Positions 1 through 9,241 of a stretch of DNA of 64,000 nucleotides are shown one piece after another. A program made the position numbers and the translations under genes. Under the pieces are notes generated by a model. That model searched no databases, was not told the origin of the DNA, and saw only the letters and a list, made by a program, of their open reading frames with translations. Position 1 is the first letter of the stretch. Each line of letters opens with the position of its first letter. Source of the DNA: Serratia inhibens (lineage in GTDB: Bacteria > Pseudomonadota > Gammaproteobacteria > Enterobacterales > Enterobacteriaceae); assembly GCF_003591175.1 (NCBI RefSeq), contig NZ_QYYG01000001.1, positions 186,001 to 250,000 of the forward strand. Direction: 5' to 3'.

Positions 1-80
1 TGGCCGGGCAGAAGCTGGTGACGCGTGCGCCTGCGGGGGAGTATGTGCGCGGCATTAATGGCCAGTGGTTGAAGAAATAA
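1..80 (+). CDS. ydbL: C-terminal end of a YdbL-like (DUF1318) protein, partial
   Basis: An open frame enters from the left edge and ends at a TAA at 78-80. It encodes 25 residues ending in GQWLKK. The pattern AGQKLV...PGEYV-like...G-x-W-x-K-K resembles the end of the periplasmic DUF1318 protein YdbL, which I recall lying near azoR in related enterobacteria. Too little of the protein is present to be certain, so the family name is an inference from the tail and the neighbourhood. The stop codon overlaps the A-tract of the hairpin that follows. Confidence 0.45.
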   Translation, partial: AGQKLVTRAPAGEYVRGINGQWLKK

Positions 81-102
81 AAAAGCGCGCCGTTTGGCGC
101 GC
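81..102 (-). terminator. Rho-independent terminator read leftwards
   Basis: A GCGCGCC stem (85-91) pairs with GGCGCGC (96-102) around a GTTT loop. On the minus strand it is followed by a run of Ts (complement of the A-tract 79-84). It would end leftward transcripts coming from azoR, about 100 bases past that gene's stop. Confidence 0.6.
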
Positions 103-178
103 AATCGCGATACAGATCGGGAATTATTTTGAGGGCAGTACAAGTTTGACGGGCGTTAACGCAGGCCTGTGTGGTTCG

Positions 179-199
179 GCAGGGGCATACTGCCCCTGC
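179..199. repeat. Perfect 9-bp-stem inverted repeat behind azoR
   Basis: GCAGGGGCA at 179-187 and TGCCCCTGC at 191-199 flank a 3-base loop, eight bases beyond the azoR stop. No T-run follows on either strand. It may protect the 3' end of the message or act as a weak terminator together with the hairpin at 85-102. Confidence 0.4.
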
Positions 200-207
200 G
201 ATAAGCA

Positions 208-828
<621 letters not shown>

Positions 829-1082
829 TTATGACAGTGACATCAGGACAAAGCGTCCCTTGCATGCGGTACACTTTATTCACATTTATCCAACAGTGAT
901 AGCGCAATATTTCGAGTTCTTTGTTCGATTTTATTGAATGACTCAATGCCTCTTGAACAGAGGCGTTATGGGGAAAAAGCGGCTTGTGATACTCTGAGCG
1001 GCTAAAGCTGAAACCGTGCCAATACATTATTAAACCGTTGCTAAAGCTTGATACGGCAGCGATGAGACAAGGAATACCGAAC

Positions 1083-4000
1083 GTGAAATCTCCGCTCGCG
1101 GCATCCTCTGCCCAACTGGGCGAACTGATGCTCCGTGATCAACAACGCCTGCAACGTCGGTTGCAGGGCGCACGAAAAATCAAAAATCCCGATGCTCAGT
1201 TGGCGGTCGCCGCTGAAGTAGAAAGTGACATTGCGGCGGCGTTGCAGAAAGTGCAGGCGCGCGCTGCCTCTTGCCCGAAAATCACCTATCCGGAAAACCT
1301 GCCGGTCAGCCAGAAAAAGCAGGATATCCTGAATGCGATTCGTGACCATCAGGTCGTGATTGTCGCCGGTGAAACCGGTTCGGGAAAAACCACCCAGTTG
1401 CCGAAGATCTGCCTGGAGCTGGGGCGTGGGGTGAAGGGGCTGATCGGCCATACCCAGCCACGGCGCCTGGCGGCACGCACCGTAGCAAACCGCATTGCCG
1501 ATGAACTGGAAACGCCGCTCGGCGGCAGCGTCGGTTATAAGGTGCGCTTTAACGATCAGGTCAGTGAAAATACGCTGGTCAAGCTGATGACCGACGGTAT
1601 TCTGCTGGCGGAAATCCAGCAGGATCGGCTGTTGATGCAATACGACACGCTGATTATCGATGAAGCGCACGAACGCAGCCTGAATATCGACTTTATCCTC
1701 GGGTATCTGCGCGAACTGTTGCCGAAGCGCCCCGATCTGAAAGTCATCATCACTTCGGCGACCATAGATCCGCAGCGGTTTTCGCGCCATTTCAATAACG
1801 CGCCGATTATCGAAGTTTCCGGCCGCACTTATCCGGTCGAGGTGCGTTATCGCCCGGTGGTGGACGACGCCGAGGATACCGACCGCGATCAACTGCAGGC
1901 GATTTTCGACGCGGTAGATGAACTCGGCCATGAAGGGCTGGGGGATATCCTGATCTTTATGAGCGGCGAGCGTGAAATTCGCGACACCGCCGACGCCTTG
2001 AACCGTCTTGATTTACCGCATACCGAAGTATTGCCGCTGTATGCGCGGCTATCGAACAGCGAACAAAACCGGGTGTTCCAGTCGCATCATGGCCGCCGCA
2101 TTGTGCTGGCGACCAACGTGGCGGAAACCTCGCTGACGGTGCCGGGCATCAAATATGTCATCGATCCGGGCACCGCGCGCATCAGCCGCTACAGTTTCCG
2201 TACCAAGGTCCAGCGCCTGCCGATCGAGCCGGTATCACAGGCCTCCGCCAACCAGCGTAAAGGCCGCTGTGGCCGCGTGTCGGACGGTATCTGTATCCGC
2301 CTGTACTCCGAACAGGATTTCCTGTCGCGGCCGGAGTTTACCGATCCGGAGATCCTGCGCACCAACCTGGCGTCGGTTATCTTGCAGATGACGTCGCTCG
2401 GGCTGGGCGATATCGCCGCATTCCCGTTTGTCGAAGCGCCGGACAAGCGCAATATTCTGGACGGCGTGCGCCTGTTGGAAGAGTTGGGTGCGATTAAAAC
2501 GGCCGAAAATGGCCATTACCAACTCACCCCGCAGGGCCGCCAACTGGCGCAGTTGCCTATCGATCCGCGCCTGGCGCGCATGGTACTGGAAGCGCAAAAG
2601 AGCGGCAGCGTGCGTGAGGTGATGATCATCACCGCCGCGTTGTCGATCCAGGATCCGCGAGAGCGGCCGATGGACAAACAGCAGGCGTCGGACGAGAAAC
2701 ACCGCCGCTTCGCCGACAAAGACTCGGACTTCCTGGCCTACGTTAACTTGTGGGACTACCTGAAAGAGCAGCAAAAAGAGCACTCCTCCAGCCAGTTCCG
2801 TCGGCTGTGCCGCAATGATTTCCTTAACTACCTGCGGGTGCGCGAATGGCAGGATATCTACACCCAACTGCGCCAGGTGGTGAAAGAACTGGGGCTGCCG
2901 GTTAACAGCGAGCCTTCCGATTACCGCAGCGTGCATACCGCGTTGCTCACCGGGCTGCTGTCGCACATCGGCCAGAAGGATGCCGACAAGCAGGAGTTTA
3001 CCGGTGCCCGCAACGCCCGGTTCTCGATCTTCCCCGGCTCCGGCCTGTTCAAGAAGCCGCCGAAGTGGACGATGGTGGCCGAACTGGTGGAAACCAGCCG
3101 CCTGTGGGGCCGCATCGCCGCACGCATCGAGCCTGAGTGGATTGAACCGCTGGCCCAGCACCTGGTGAAACACAGTTATAGCGAACCGCACTGGTCGAAA
3201 TCCCAGGGCGCGGTGATGGCCAATGAAAAAGTGACACTGTTTGGGTTGCCGATTGTCGCTGCGCGGCCAGTCAATTACAGCACTATTGATCCGCTGCTGT
3301 GCCGTGAGCTGTTTATCCGCCATGCGTTGGTGGAAGGCGACTGGCAGACGCGGCATGCATTCTTCAGCGCCAACCTGAAGCTGCTCGCCGAAGTGGAAGA
3401 GCTGGAGCATAAATCGCGTCGCCGTGACATTTTGGTGGATGACGAAACCCTGTTCAGTTTCTACGACCAGCGAATACCGAGCGATGTGGTGTCCGGGCGT
3501 CATTTTGACAACTGGTGGAAAACCGCCGGTAAACAAAAGCCGGATCTGCTCAGCTTTGAAAAAGAGATGCTGATCAAGGACGGCGCCAACAAAGTCAGCG
3601 CGCTGGACTACCCGAATGCCTGGCACCAGGGCAATCTCAAGCTGCGCCTGACTTATCAGTTCGAACCGGGCACCGACGCCGATGGCGTCACGGTGCACAT
3701 TCCGCTGCCTATTCTCAACCAGATTGAAGATCAGGGCTTTGAATGGCAGATCCCGGGTATTCGCCGTGAGCTGGTGATTGCGCTGATCAAGTCGCTGCCG
3801 AAGCCGGTTCGCCGTAACTTTGTCCCGGCACCGAACTACGCCGAGGCTTTCCTCGGGAGGGTGACCGCGCTGGAGCTGCCGCTGCTGGATGCGCTGGAGC
3901 GCGAACTGCGGCGCATGACAGGGGTGACAGTGTCACGTGAAGACTGGCATTGGGATCAGGTGCCCGATCATCTTAAAATGACTTTCCGGGTCGTCGGCGA

Positions 4001-4970
4001 AAATCACAAAACCTTGCTCGAAGGTAAGGATCTGACGGCGCTGAAGCTGCAACTGAAGGATAAAGTGCAGGAGACGCTGTCGGCGGTGGCGGATGACGGG
4101 CTGGAACAAAGCAATTTGCATATCTGGAGCTTCGGTAAATTGCCCGAGTTTTATGAGCAGAAACGCGGCGGCTACTCGATGAAAGCCTACCCGGCGCTGG
4201 TGGATGAAAAAGACAGCGTGGCGATCCGCCTGTTCGACAGCGAGCAGGAGCAGCAACAGGCGATGTGGCAAGGCACGCGCCGCCTGTTGTTGCTGAATAT
4301 TCCTTCACCGATCAAATATCTGCATGAAAAGTTGCCCAACAAAGCCAAGCTCGGGCTGTATTTTAACCCTTACGGCAAGGTGTTGGATTTGATCGACGAC
4401 TGCATCTCGTGCGGTATCGACAAACTGATTGCCGAACATGGCGGGCCGGTATGGCAGGAAGATAACTTCGCGCGCCTGCAGGAGTTGGTGCGCGGCGAGT
4501 TGAATGAAACGGTGGTGGGGGTGGCCAGGCAAGTCGAGCAAATCCTGACCACGGTGTTCAACATCAACAAGCGGTTGAAAGGCCGGGTGGACATGTCGTT
4601 GGCGCTGGCGCTGTCGGATATCAAAAACCAGCTTGGCGGCCTGATTTATCGTGGATTCGTCACCAACAACGGCTGGAAGCGCCTGCCGGATACGCTGCGC
4701 TATTTGCAAGCGATTGAACGCCGGCTGGAGAAGCTGGCGATTGATCCGCACCGCGACCGCGCGCAGATGCTGCGGGTGGATCAGGTGCAGCAGGCATGGC
4801 AACAGTGGCTGAACAAGCTGCCGCCGAAACGCCGGCAGGATGACGAAGTGAAAGAAGTACGCTGGATGATCGAAGAGCTGCGCGTCAGCCTGTTCGCCCA
4901 GCAACTCGGTACGCCTTACCCGATTTCGGACAAACGCATCATGCAGACTATCGAGCAGCTTTCAGCTTAA
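1083..4970 (+). CDS. hrpA: ATP-dependent RNA helicase HrpA (DEAH family)
   Basis: This very large DEAH-box helicase (1295 aa from the chosen start; E. coli about 1300) is linked in related bacteria to processing of daa fimbrial mRNA and to rescue of collided ribosomes. Walker A GETGSGKTT lies at residues 96-104, the DEAH box at 193-196, SAT at 225-227, and the QRKGRCGR motif VI follows in the second RecA fold. The winged-helix and long C-terminal DUF3418-type regions follow. I chose GTG at 1083 because AAGGA sits nine bases upstream and the protein then aligns with relatives. The open frame extends back to a TTG at 1038. The gene stands alone and a palindromic terminator follows. Confidence 0.95.
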   Translation: MKSPLAASSAQLGELMLRDQQRLQRRLQGARKIKNPDAQLAVAAEVESDIAAALQKVQARAASCPKITYPENLPVSQKKQDILNAIRDHQVVIVAGETGSGKTTQLPKICLELGRGVKGLIGHTQPRRLAARTVANRIADELETPLGGSVGYKVRFNDQVSENTLVKLMTDGILLAEIQQDRLLMQYDTLIIDEAHERSLNIDFILGYLRELLPKRPDLKVIITSATIDPQRFSRHFNNAPIIEVSGRTYPVEVRYRPVVDDAEDTDRDQLQAIFDAVDELGHEGLGDILIFMSGEREIRDTADALNRLDLPHTEVLPLYARLSNSEQNRVFQSHHGRRIVLATNVAETSLTVPGIKYVIDPGTARISRYSFRTKVQRLPIEPVSQASANQRKGRCGRVSDGICIRLYSEQDFLSRPEFTDPEILRTNLASVILQMTSLGLGDIAAFPFVEAPDKRNILDGVRLLEELGAIKTAENGHYQLTPQGRQLAQLPIDPRLARMVLEAQKSGSVREVMIITAALSIQDPRERPMDKQQASDEKHRRFADKDSDFLAYVNLWDYLKEQQKEHSSSQFRRLCRNDFLNYLRVREWQDIYTQLRQVVKELGLPVNSEPSDYRSVHTALLTGLLSHIGQKDADKQEFTGARNARFSIFPGSGLFKKPPKWTMVAELVETSRLWGRIAARIEPEWIEPLAQHLVKHSYSEPHWSKSQGAVMANEKVTLFGLPIVAARPVNYSTIDPLLCRELFIRHALVEGDWQTRHAFFSANLKLLAEVEELEHKSRRRDILVDDETLFSFYDQRIPSDVVSGRHFDNWWKTAGKQKPDLLSFEKEMLIKDGANKVSALDYPNAWHQGNLKLRLTYQFEPGTDADGVTVHIPLPILNQIEDQGFEWQIPGIRRELVIALIKSLPKPVRRNFVPAPNYAEAFLGRVTALELPLLDALERELRRMTGVTVSREDWHWDQVPDHLKMTFRVVGENHKTLLEGKDLTALKLQLKDKVQETLSAVADDGLEQSNLHIWSFGKLPEFYEQKRGGYSMKAYPALVDEKDSVAIRLFDSEQEQQQAMWQGTRRLLLLNIPSPIKYLHEKLPNKAKLGLYFNPYGKVLDLIDDCISCGIDKLIAEHGGPVWQEDNFARLQELVRGELNETVVGVARQVEQILTTVFNINKRLKGRVDMSLALALSDIKNQLGGLIYRGFVTNNGWKRLPDTLRYLQAIERRLEKLAIDPHRDRAQMLRVDQVQQAWQQWLNKLPPKRRQDDEVKEVRWMIEELRVSLFAQQLGTPYPISDKRIMQTIEQLSA

Positions 4971-4978
4971 AACAAAGA

Positions 4979-4998
4979 GGGGTCAGCATGCTGACCCC
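4979..4998. terminator. Bidirectional terminator between hrpA and ydgD
   Basis: A 20-bp perfect palindrome (GGGGTCAGCA then TGCTGACCCC) lies in the 32-base gap between the convergent genes hrpA and ydgD. On the minus strand it is followed by TCTTTGTTTT and on the plus strand by a weaker T-rich stretch, so it probably ends transcripts from both sides. Confidence 0.65.
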
Positions 4999-5002
4999 GT
5001 CG

Positions 5003-5824
5003 TTACTTTCCTGCATCCAGCGCGTCCAGCGCATCGCGAATGCCGGTCACTGCCAACGCGCGGTTATCGGCACGGTAACGGTCTTTGGCCGCCGGCGCGG
5101 AGCTTTGAATGGCGATCAACGACCAGCCGTCGGCGGTTTTCAGCAGCAAGGGCGAACCGCTGTCTCCGGGCAGGGTATCGCACTGGTGCGACAACACTCC
5201 CTGCTGCGCCCAACCCGTCACTTTACAGTTCTGGTGGCTGTAAAGATCGTCCAGGTGGTCTTCCGGGTAACCCGCTTGGGTAATCAGCCGCTTGGCCTGC
5301 TTCATCGCCAGAGTCAGCGCTTTGCTGTCGCCTTGCCACAGCGGCAGAGGTTTAATCGGCAGCGGTCTTTTATCCTTCAGGCGGATCAGCGCAAAGTCAT
5401 AGGCTGCGGCAGCCGGCGGTACAATCCAGCCCTCGCCGTCAGGCTTGAGTTTTTTCCCTAACTTGCGGTCGACCAAGGTTTCAATATTGTCGGTCTGGTA
5501 TTTCCAGCTTTTATTGCCGGCAACAAAGCGCAGGGAGATGGCTTTATCCAATTGGCCTGGCGGCGCCAGTACGCAATGGCCGGCAGTCAACGCCAGATGA
5601 GGGGAGATCAGTGTGGCGGTGCACAAGTTGCCGCTGGCCGTTTCTACCTGGCCAATCGCCTGCCAGGGCCAACCCTCGGTTTCTGTGACTTTTATCCGTT
5701 CATCCTTGCCAAAAAACAAGCGGGTTTGCTCAGCCGTCGACGTGTCGGATGGGCTGTCGGCCCGTGCTGAGAGGGGGAGTGCGAGCGGGAATGAGCACAG
5801 CAACAGCAAAACGGTTATGCGCAT
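5003..5824 (-). CDS. ydgD: Trypsin-like periplasmic serine protease YdgD
   Basis: This is a 273-residue secreted chymotrypsin-fold protease. A signal peptide (residues 1-22, [10 protein letters not shown] core, cleavage near ARA-DS) leads into the domain. The catalytic triad is visible: His83 in TAGHC, Asp143 in YDFALI and Ser222 in PGDSGSP. Several cysteines (68, 84, 200, 215) could form disulfides in the periplasm. The open frame can start 13 codons earlier at 5863, but the signal peptide argues for the ATG at 5824. Substrates are unknown in any species I can name. The order ydgD-ydgU-asr is the same as in E. coli, which supports the name. Confidence 0.88.
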   Translation of the reverse strand: MRITVLLLLCSFPLALPLSARADSPSDTSTAEQTRLFFGKDERIKVTETEGWPWQAIGQVETASGNLCTATLISPHLALTAGHCVLAPPGQLDKAISLRFVAGNKSWKYQTDNIETLVDRKLGKKLKPDGEGWIVPPAAAAYDFALIRLKDKRPLPIKPLPLWQGDSKALTLAMKQAKRLITQAGYPEDHLDDLYSHQNCKVTGWAQQGVLSHQCDTLPGDSGSPLLLKTADGWSLIAIQSSAPAAKDRYRADNRALAVTGIRDALDALDAGK

Positions 5825-5953
5825 AGGTCTCTTGCCTGGCAAATACGAATCATCCATAAACACACGGAATGCTAACTATAGACTGATTTAGCTATTGTGT
5901 GGATGGGCAGTGATTGATTTTTCGATAATTTATAACCCGAGGGGGATCTGCGG

Positions 5954-6034
5954 CTACAAATAAAAGAAGGTGGCGATCAACCCGCACAGGATCAGGGCGA
6001 TCAGAATGATTTCAAATAAGTAACGGCGCAGCAT
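5954..6034 (-). CDS. ydgU: Small membrane protein YdgU
   Basis: A 26-codon frame (MLRRYLFEI..., ending ATFFYL) encodes a single hydrophobic helix with two N-terminal arginines. It matches my memory of the E. coli small protein YdgU (27 aa, RRYRFEIILIVLILC-like) and sits in the same place, between ydgD and asr. G-rich sequence (GGGGG) lies about nine bases upstream of the ATG. The inner-membrane location is inferred from the helix. The function is unknown. It may be read from its own promoter, since a terminator separates it from asr. Confidence 0.75.
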   Translation of the reverse strand: MLRRYLFEIILIALILCGLIATFFYL

Positions 6035-6052
6035 TGATGAGAACCCCCGATG

Positions 6053-6078
6053 AAAAAACACCCGGCGAACCGGGTGTT
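6053..6078 (-). terminator. Rho-independent terminator of asr
   Basis: AACACCCGG (6057-6065) pairs with CCGGGTGTT (6070-6078) around a CGAA tetraloop. On the minus strand the stem is followed directly by TTTTTT. It lies about 50 bases past the asr stop, so it ends asr mRNA before ydgU. Confidence 0.85.
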
Positions 6079-6127
6079 GGACAAATCAATTCTGGTCTGG
6101 TGAGGGGAACCTCACATCAGATTGCTG

Positions 6128-6412
6128 TTACGCCGCTTTTTTATGGCTGGCTTTTTTGTGGTGTTTTTTTGCTGCCTGGGCTTTCTGAGCCGGGGCTTTT
6201 TTAGCGGTGGCTTTGTGATGCTTTTTAGCCGCCTGCGCTTTTTGAACTGCCGCTTTCTTCGCGTGATGTTTTTTCACGTGAGTGGTTTTAGCCGGTGCAG
6301 CAGCAGTAGTGGTAGCTGTCGCCGCAGGTGCGGTAGTGGCCGCGTCAGCAGCGAAGGCAACAGAAGACAGACCCATTGCAGCGGCAACAACCAGAGCTAA
6401 TACTTTTTTCAT
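6128..6412 (-). CDS. asr: Acid shock protein Asr
   Basis: This 94-residue basic protein has a typical signal peptide ([14 protein letters not shown], cleavage after AFA). The mature part is Ala/Lys/His-rich with KKHHKA and [13 protein letters not shown] repeats, as in the acid-shock protein of E. coli. In that species it is exported to the periplasm, strongly induced by low pH and helps survival at acid pH, and the RstAB system activates it. A near-perfect RstA box lies about 105 bases upstream here (6518-6531), with rstAB only 3 kb away. A TACTAT -10-like hexamer is visible near 6467-6472 on the minus strand. Confidence 0.93.
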   Translation of the reverse strand: MKKVLALVVAAAMGLSSVAFAADAATTAPAATATTTAAAPAKTTHVKKHHAKKAAVQKAQAAKKHHKATAKKAPAQKAQAAKKHHKKASHKKAA

Positions 6413-6517
6413 CGAAGAGTCCTCAAATTACTTGTCATGTATCAAGCCCACTGCGGGGCCGGTGTTAAGATAGTAGGCAAATGGCGGAATGCTTTCCGTG
6501 AGTGATTGGTTTCGGCG

Positions 6518-6531
6518 TGTAACCTAATGTA
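6518..6531. promoter_or_regulatory. Probable RstA-binding box upstream of asr
   Basis: Read on the minus strand the site is TACATTAGGTTACA. It matches the published RstA box TACATNTNGTTACA at all but one fixed position. It lies roughly 50 bases upstream of a plausible asr -10, a good activator position, and about 66 bases before the divergent hydrolase gene. Confidence 0.6.
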
Positions 6532-6597
6532 CAAGCCGTGGGAACTAGCCTGCGGCCGCTACGATGCACGGCCCCACAACGCAAAAAGGGACAGTAA

Positions 6598-7503
6598 ATG
6601 AACGATATCGCAATCCGCCGTGGGCTCACCGAACAGGGTGAGGTTCCGATAGCTTATGAAGACTGGGGCAATATCGCTCATCCGCCGCTGCTGTTGATTA
6701 TGGGCATCGGCGCGCAGATGTTGCTGTGGCCGGAGGAGTTCTGCCGTGCATTGGTGGAAAAGGGCTTTCGGGTGATTCGCTTCGATAACCGCGATGTAGG
6801 CCTGTCCGGCAAGACGCAGGGCAAAAGATCGCAGCCCTTGTGGCTATTGATATTACGGGCTCAGTTGGGCTGGCAAACCCGGGTGCCGTATTCGCTTGAA
6901 GACATGGCGAAAGACGCGGTGCATTTGCTGGATCACCTGCAAATAGCTCGGGCGCACATATTGGGCGCCTCGATGGGTGGAATGATTGCGCAGGTACTGG
7001 CGGCTGAATATCCGCAGCGGGTAAAGGCGCTGACCATTTTGTTTTCCAGCACCAACCAACCATTATTGCCGCCGCCGGCACCTTCGCTGCTGAAACTGCT
7101 GTTGCGTCGTCCGCCGGCAAATGCGACGCCGCAACAGCAATGCCAGTCTCTGAAAGAGGGGCTGCGCGCACTGGGTAGCCCGGCCTATCCGGTAGAGGAG
7201 GCGGAGCTTGATACGCTGGTAAGGCGGTTATTAAAGCGGGGGATGGATGCCGAAGGACTGCAACGCCAATTATCCGCGCTACTCGGCAGTGGTGATTTGC
7301 GGCGTTACAGCCGCCGGATCACGGCACCGACGCTGGTGATCCACGGCAATGCCGATCGCATGGTGCGTAAAGCCGGTGGTGTCGCCGTCGCCAGAGCGAT
7401 AGCCCATTCGCAACTGCAGGTCATCCCGAATATGGGCCACGATTTGCCGCCTCAGCTGCGCCCACAATTGGTAGAGATGATCAGCGCGCACGCGGCGCGA
7501 TAG
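6598..7503 (+). CDS. Alpha/beta-fold hydrolase
   Basis: This 301-residue enzyme has an alpha/beta hydrolase fold of the esterase/proline-iminopeptidase-like type. The oxyanion strand LLIMGIGAQ is at 32-40 and the nucleophile elbow GASMGG has Ser125. The acid is probably in HGNADRM (about 248-254) and the histidine in NMGHDLPP (about 278-285). No signal peptide is visible, so it is likely cytoplasmic. AAAGGGACAGTAA precedes the ATG as ribosome site. It is divergent from asr and convergent with the downstream carboxypeptidase gene, so it has no operon context. The substrate cannot be told from sequence. Confidence 0.82.
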   Translation: MNDIAIRRGLTEQGEVPIAYEDWGNIAHPPLLLIMGIGAQMLLWPEEFCRALVEKGFRVIRFDNRDVGLSGKTQGKRSQPLWLLILRAQLGWQTRVPYSLEDMAKDAVHLLDHLQIARAHILGASMGGMIAQVLAAEYPQRVKALTILFSSTNQPLLPPPAPSLLKLLLRRPPANATPQQQCQSLKEGLRALGSPAYPVEEAELDTLVRRLLKRGMDAEGLQRQLSALLGSGDLRRYSRRITAPTLVIHGNADRMVRKAGGVAVARAIAHSQLQVIPNMGHDLPPQLRPQLVEMISAHAAR

Positions 7504-7644
7504 CCCGGTCACCGTAGCGATACGGTGGCATTTGGGTTATTTTAGTTACAACATACATATGTAGAGCAACCAATCGGCACTCTGTAACATAAGGTGTCGC
7601 AAGTAAAGACTGTGCTCTATGGGGAGACGTCGGCCAGGCAGGGG

Positions 7645-7670
7645 AGAAAGGCACGGGTAGGCCCGTGCCT
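7645..7670 (-). terminator. Terminator of the carboxypeptidase gene
   Basis: AGGCACGGG (7649-7657) pairs with CCCGTGCCT (7662-7670). On the minus strand it is followed by TTTCTCC. It sits just past the stop of the M32 gene. Confidence 0.7.
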
Positions 7671-7677
7671 GGGGGCG

Positions 7678-9177
7678 TTACAGGTAGCGATTTTCCAGAT
7701 GCTGACGGAAATAGCGCGGGTTTAACGCTTCGCCGGTCGCCTTGGTGATCAGCGCATCGGTAGAGAAGCGGCTGCCGTGATGCCAGATATTCTGTTTCAG
7801 CCAGTGGAACAGCGGGTTCAGGTTACCTTCGGCGATGTCATTGCTCAGCGAGGGCAGAGCTTCGCGCACGCTGTGGAACAGTTGCGCGGCATACATCGCG
7901 CCGAGCGTGTAAGTCGGGAAGTAGCCGAAAGCGCCGTCGGTCCAATGGATATCCTGCATGCAGCCGTTGCGGTAGTTACCTACGGTGTCCAGGCCGAGAT
8001 AATCGCGCATTTTTTCGTTCCACAGCGCAGGGATATCTTCCACTTCGATATTGCCTTCGACCAGGGCTTTCTCTATTTCATAGCGCAGGATCACATGCGC
8101 CGGGTAACTCACTTCGTCCGCATCCACACGGATCAGGCCAGGTTTGACGCGTTGATTCAGGCGGATGAAGTTGCTTTCTTCCAGCGCCGGCTGCTCACCG
8201 AATTGCTTGATAATCAAAGGACGCAGAATTTTCAGGAAGTCGCTGCCACGCGCCAACTGCATTTCAAACAGCAGGCTTTGCGATTCGTGGATCGCAGTAG
8301 AACGCGCCTGCGCCACCGGTTGGCCCAGCCAATCACGCGGCAGGTTTTGCTCGTAACGTGCATGGCCGGTTTCGTGAATAATCCCGAGCAATGCGGTATG
8401 GAATTCTTTTTCATTGTAGCGGGTAGTGATACGCACATCTTCCGGCACGCCGCCGCAGAAGGGGTGAGCGCTGACGTCAACACGGCCCCCGTCGAAGTTG
8501 AAACCGAGCAGTTTCATCACGTTCAAGCCCAGTTGGCGCTGGGCATCGACCTTGAACGGGCCCTCGGGAACGAGGCAAGGTTCCTGAGCCTGCCTGGCGA
8601 CCACTTTTTGCAGCAGGTCGGGTAGCCAGGTTTTAAGGTCGCCAAAAATACGGTCGATATCGCTGCCGCGCATGCCAGGTTCATACAGGTTGAGCAGGGC
8701 GTCGTAACGGCTGGAACCCGCCGCTTCAGCGCGGATCTGCGCTTCCTGACGGGTCAGTTTGACCACTTCACGCAGGTTCTCCGAAAATCCTTCCCAGTCG
8801 TTGGCCGGGCGTTGAGAGCGCCAGGCGTGTTCGCAACGCGCACCGGCCAGTGATTTAGCCTCAACCAGCGACTCCGGCACCAGTACGGCGTTGTCGTATT
8901 GGCGGCGCATTTCCAGCAAATTGGCCTGGTCAAAACCATCGAGCGTTTCCTGCTGCGCACGTTCAAACAGATGGCCGGTTTTTTCTGCCGTTAAAATCTG
9001 GTGCTGCAACACGCTCAGTTCGGCCAAGGCTTCCGAACGCGCTCTGTTGCCGCCCGGCGGCATCATGGTCTGCATATCCCAGCCGGCAATGGCGGAAAGG
9101 TGGCCGAAGCGCGATAGCCGGGTGAAAATGGCACGCAGTTCGTGATAGGCGGATGAAGGCGTATGTGCAGATGTCAT
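7678..9177 (-). CDS. Carboxypeptidase Taq-type metallopeptidase (M32)
   Basis: This 499-residue zinc metallocarboxypeptidase of family M32 removes C-terminal residues from peptides and is cytoplasmic and usually dimeric. The zinc site HETGH is at 268-272, preceded by the family signature DVRITTRY (about 247-254). The length fits the family (about 500 aa). E. coli lacks this gene, but several enterobacteria have it. It follows its own promoter region, and a terminator is visible beyond the stop. The downstream neighbour in transcription is the convergent hydrolase, so it is likely monocistronic. Confidence 0.9.
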   Translation of the reverse strand: MTSAHTPSSAYHELRAIFTRLSRFGHLSAIAGWDMQTMMPPGGNRARSEALAELSVLQHQILTAEKTGHLFERAQQETLDGFDQANLLEMRRQYDNAVLVPESLVEAKSLAGARCEHAWRSQRPANDWEGFSENLREVVKLTRQEAQIRAEAAGSSRYDALLNLYEPGMRGSDIDRIFGDLKTWLPDLLQKVVARQAQEPCLVPEGPFKVDAQRQLGLNVMKLLGFNFDGGRVDVSAHPFCGGVPEDVRITTRYNEKEFHTALLGIIHETGHARYEQNLPRDWLGQPVAQARSTAIHESQSLLFEMQLARGSDFLKILRPLIIKQFGEQPALEESNFIRLNQRVKPGLIRVDADEVSYPAHVILRYEIEKALVEGNIEVEDIPALWNEKMRDYLGLDTVGNYRNGCMQDIHWTDGAFGYFPTYTLGAMYAAQLFHSVREALPSLSNDIAEGNLNPLFHWLKQNIWHHGSRFSTDALITKATGEALNPRYFRQHLENRYL

Positions 9178-9241
9178 TGTTTGGCTTCCTATTATTGTGA
9201 GCCGGATAACCTGATCGCTCCCTCAGTTGAACTGATGGGGG

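Noticed and set aside
2235..3698. 487-aa minus-strand frame inside hrpA
   Set aside because: It is antisense to the conserved helicase core. Its His/Gln/Arg-rich composition is typical of a complementary-strand shadow in GC-rich DNA.
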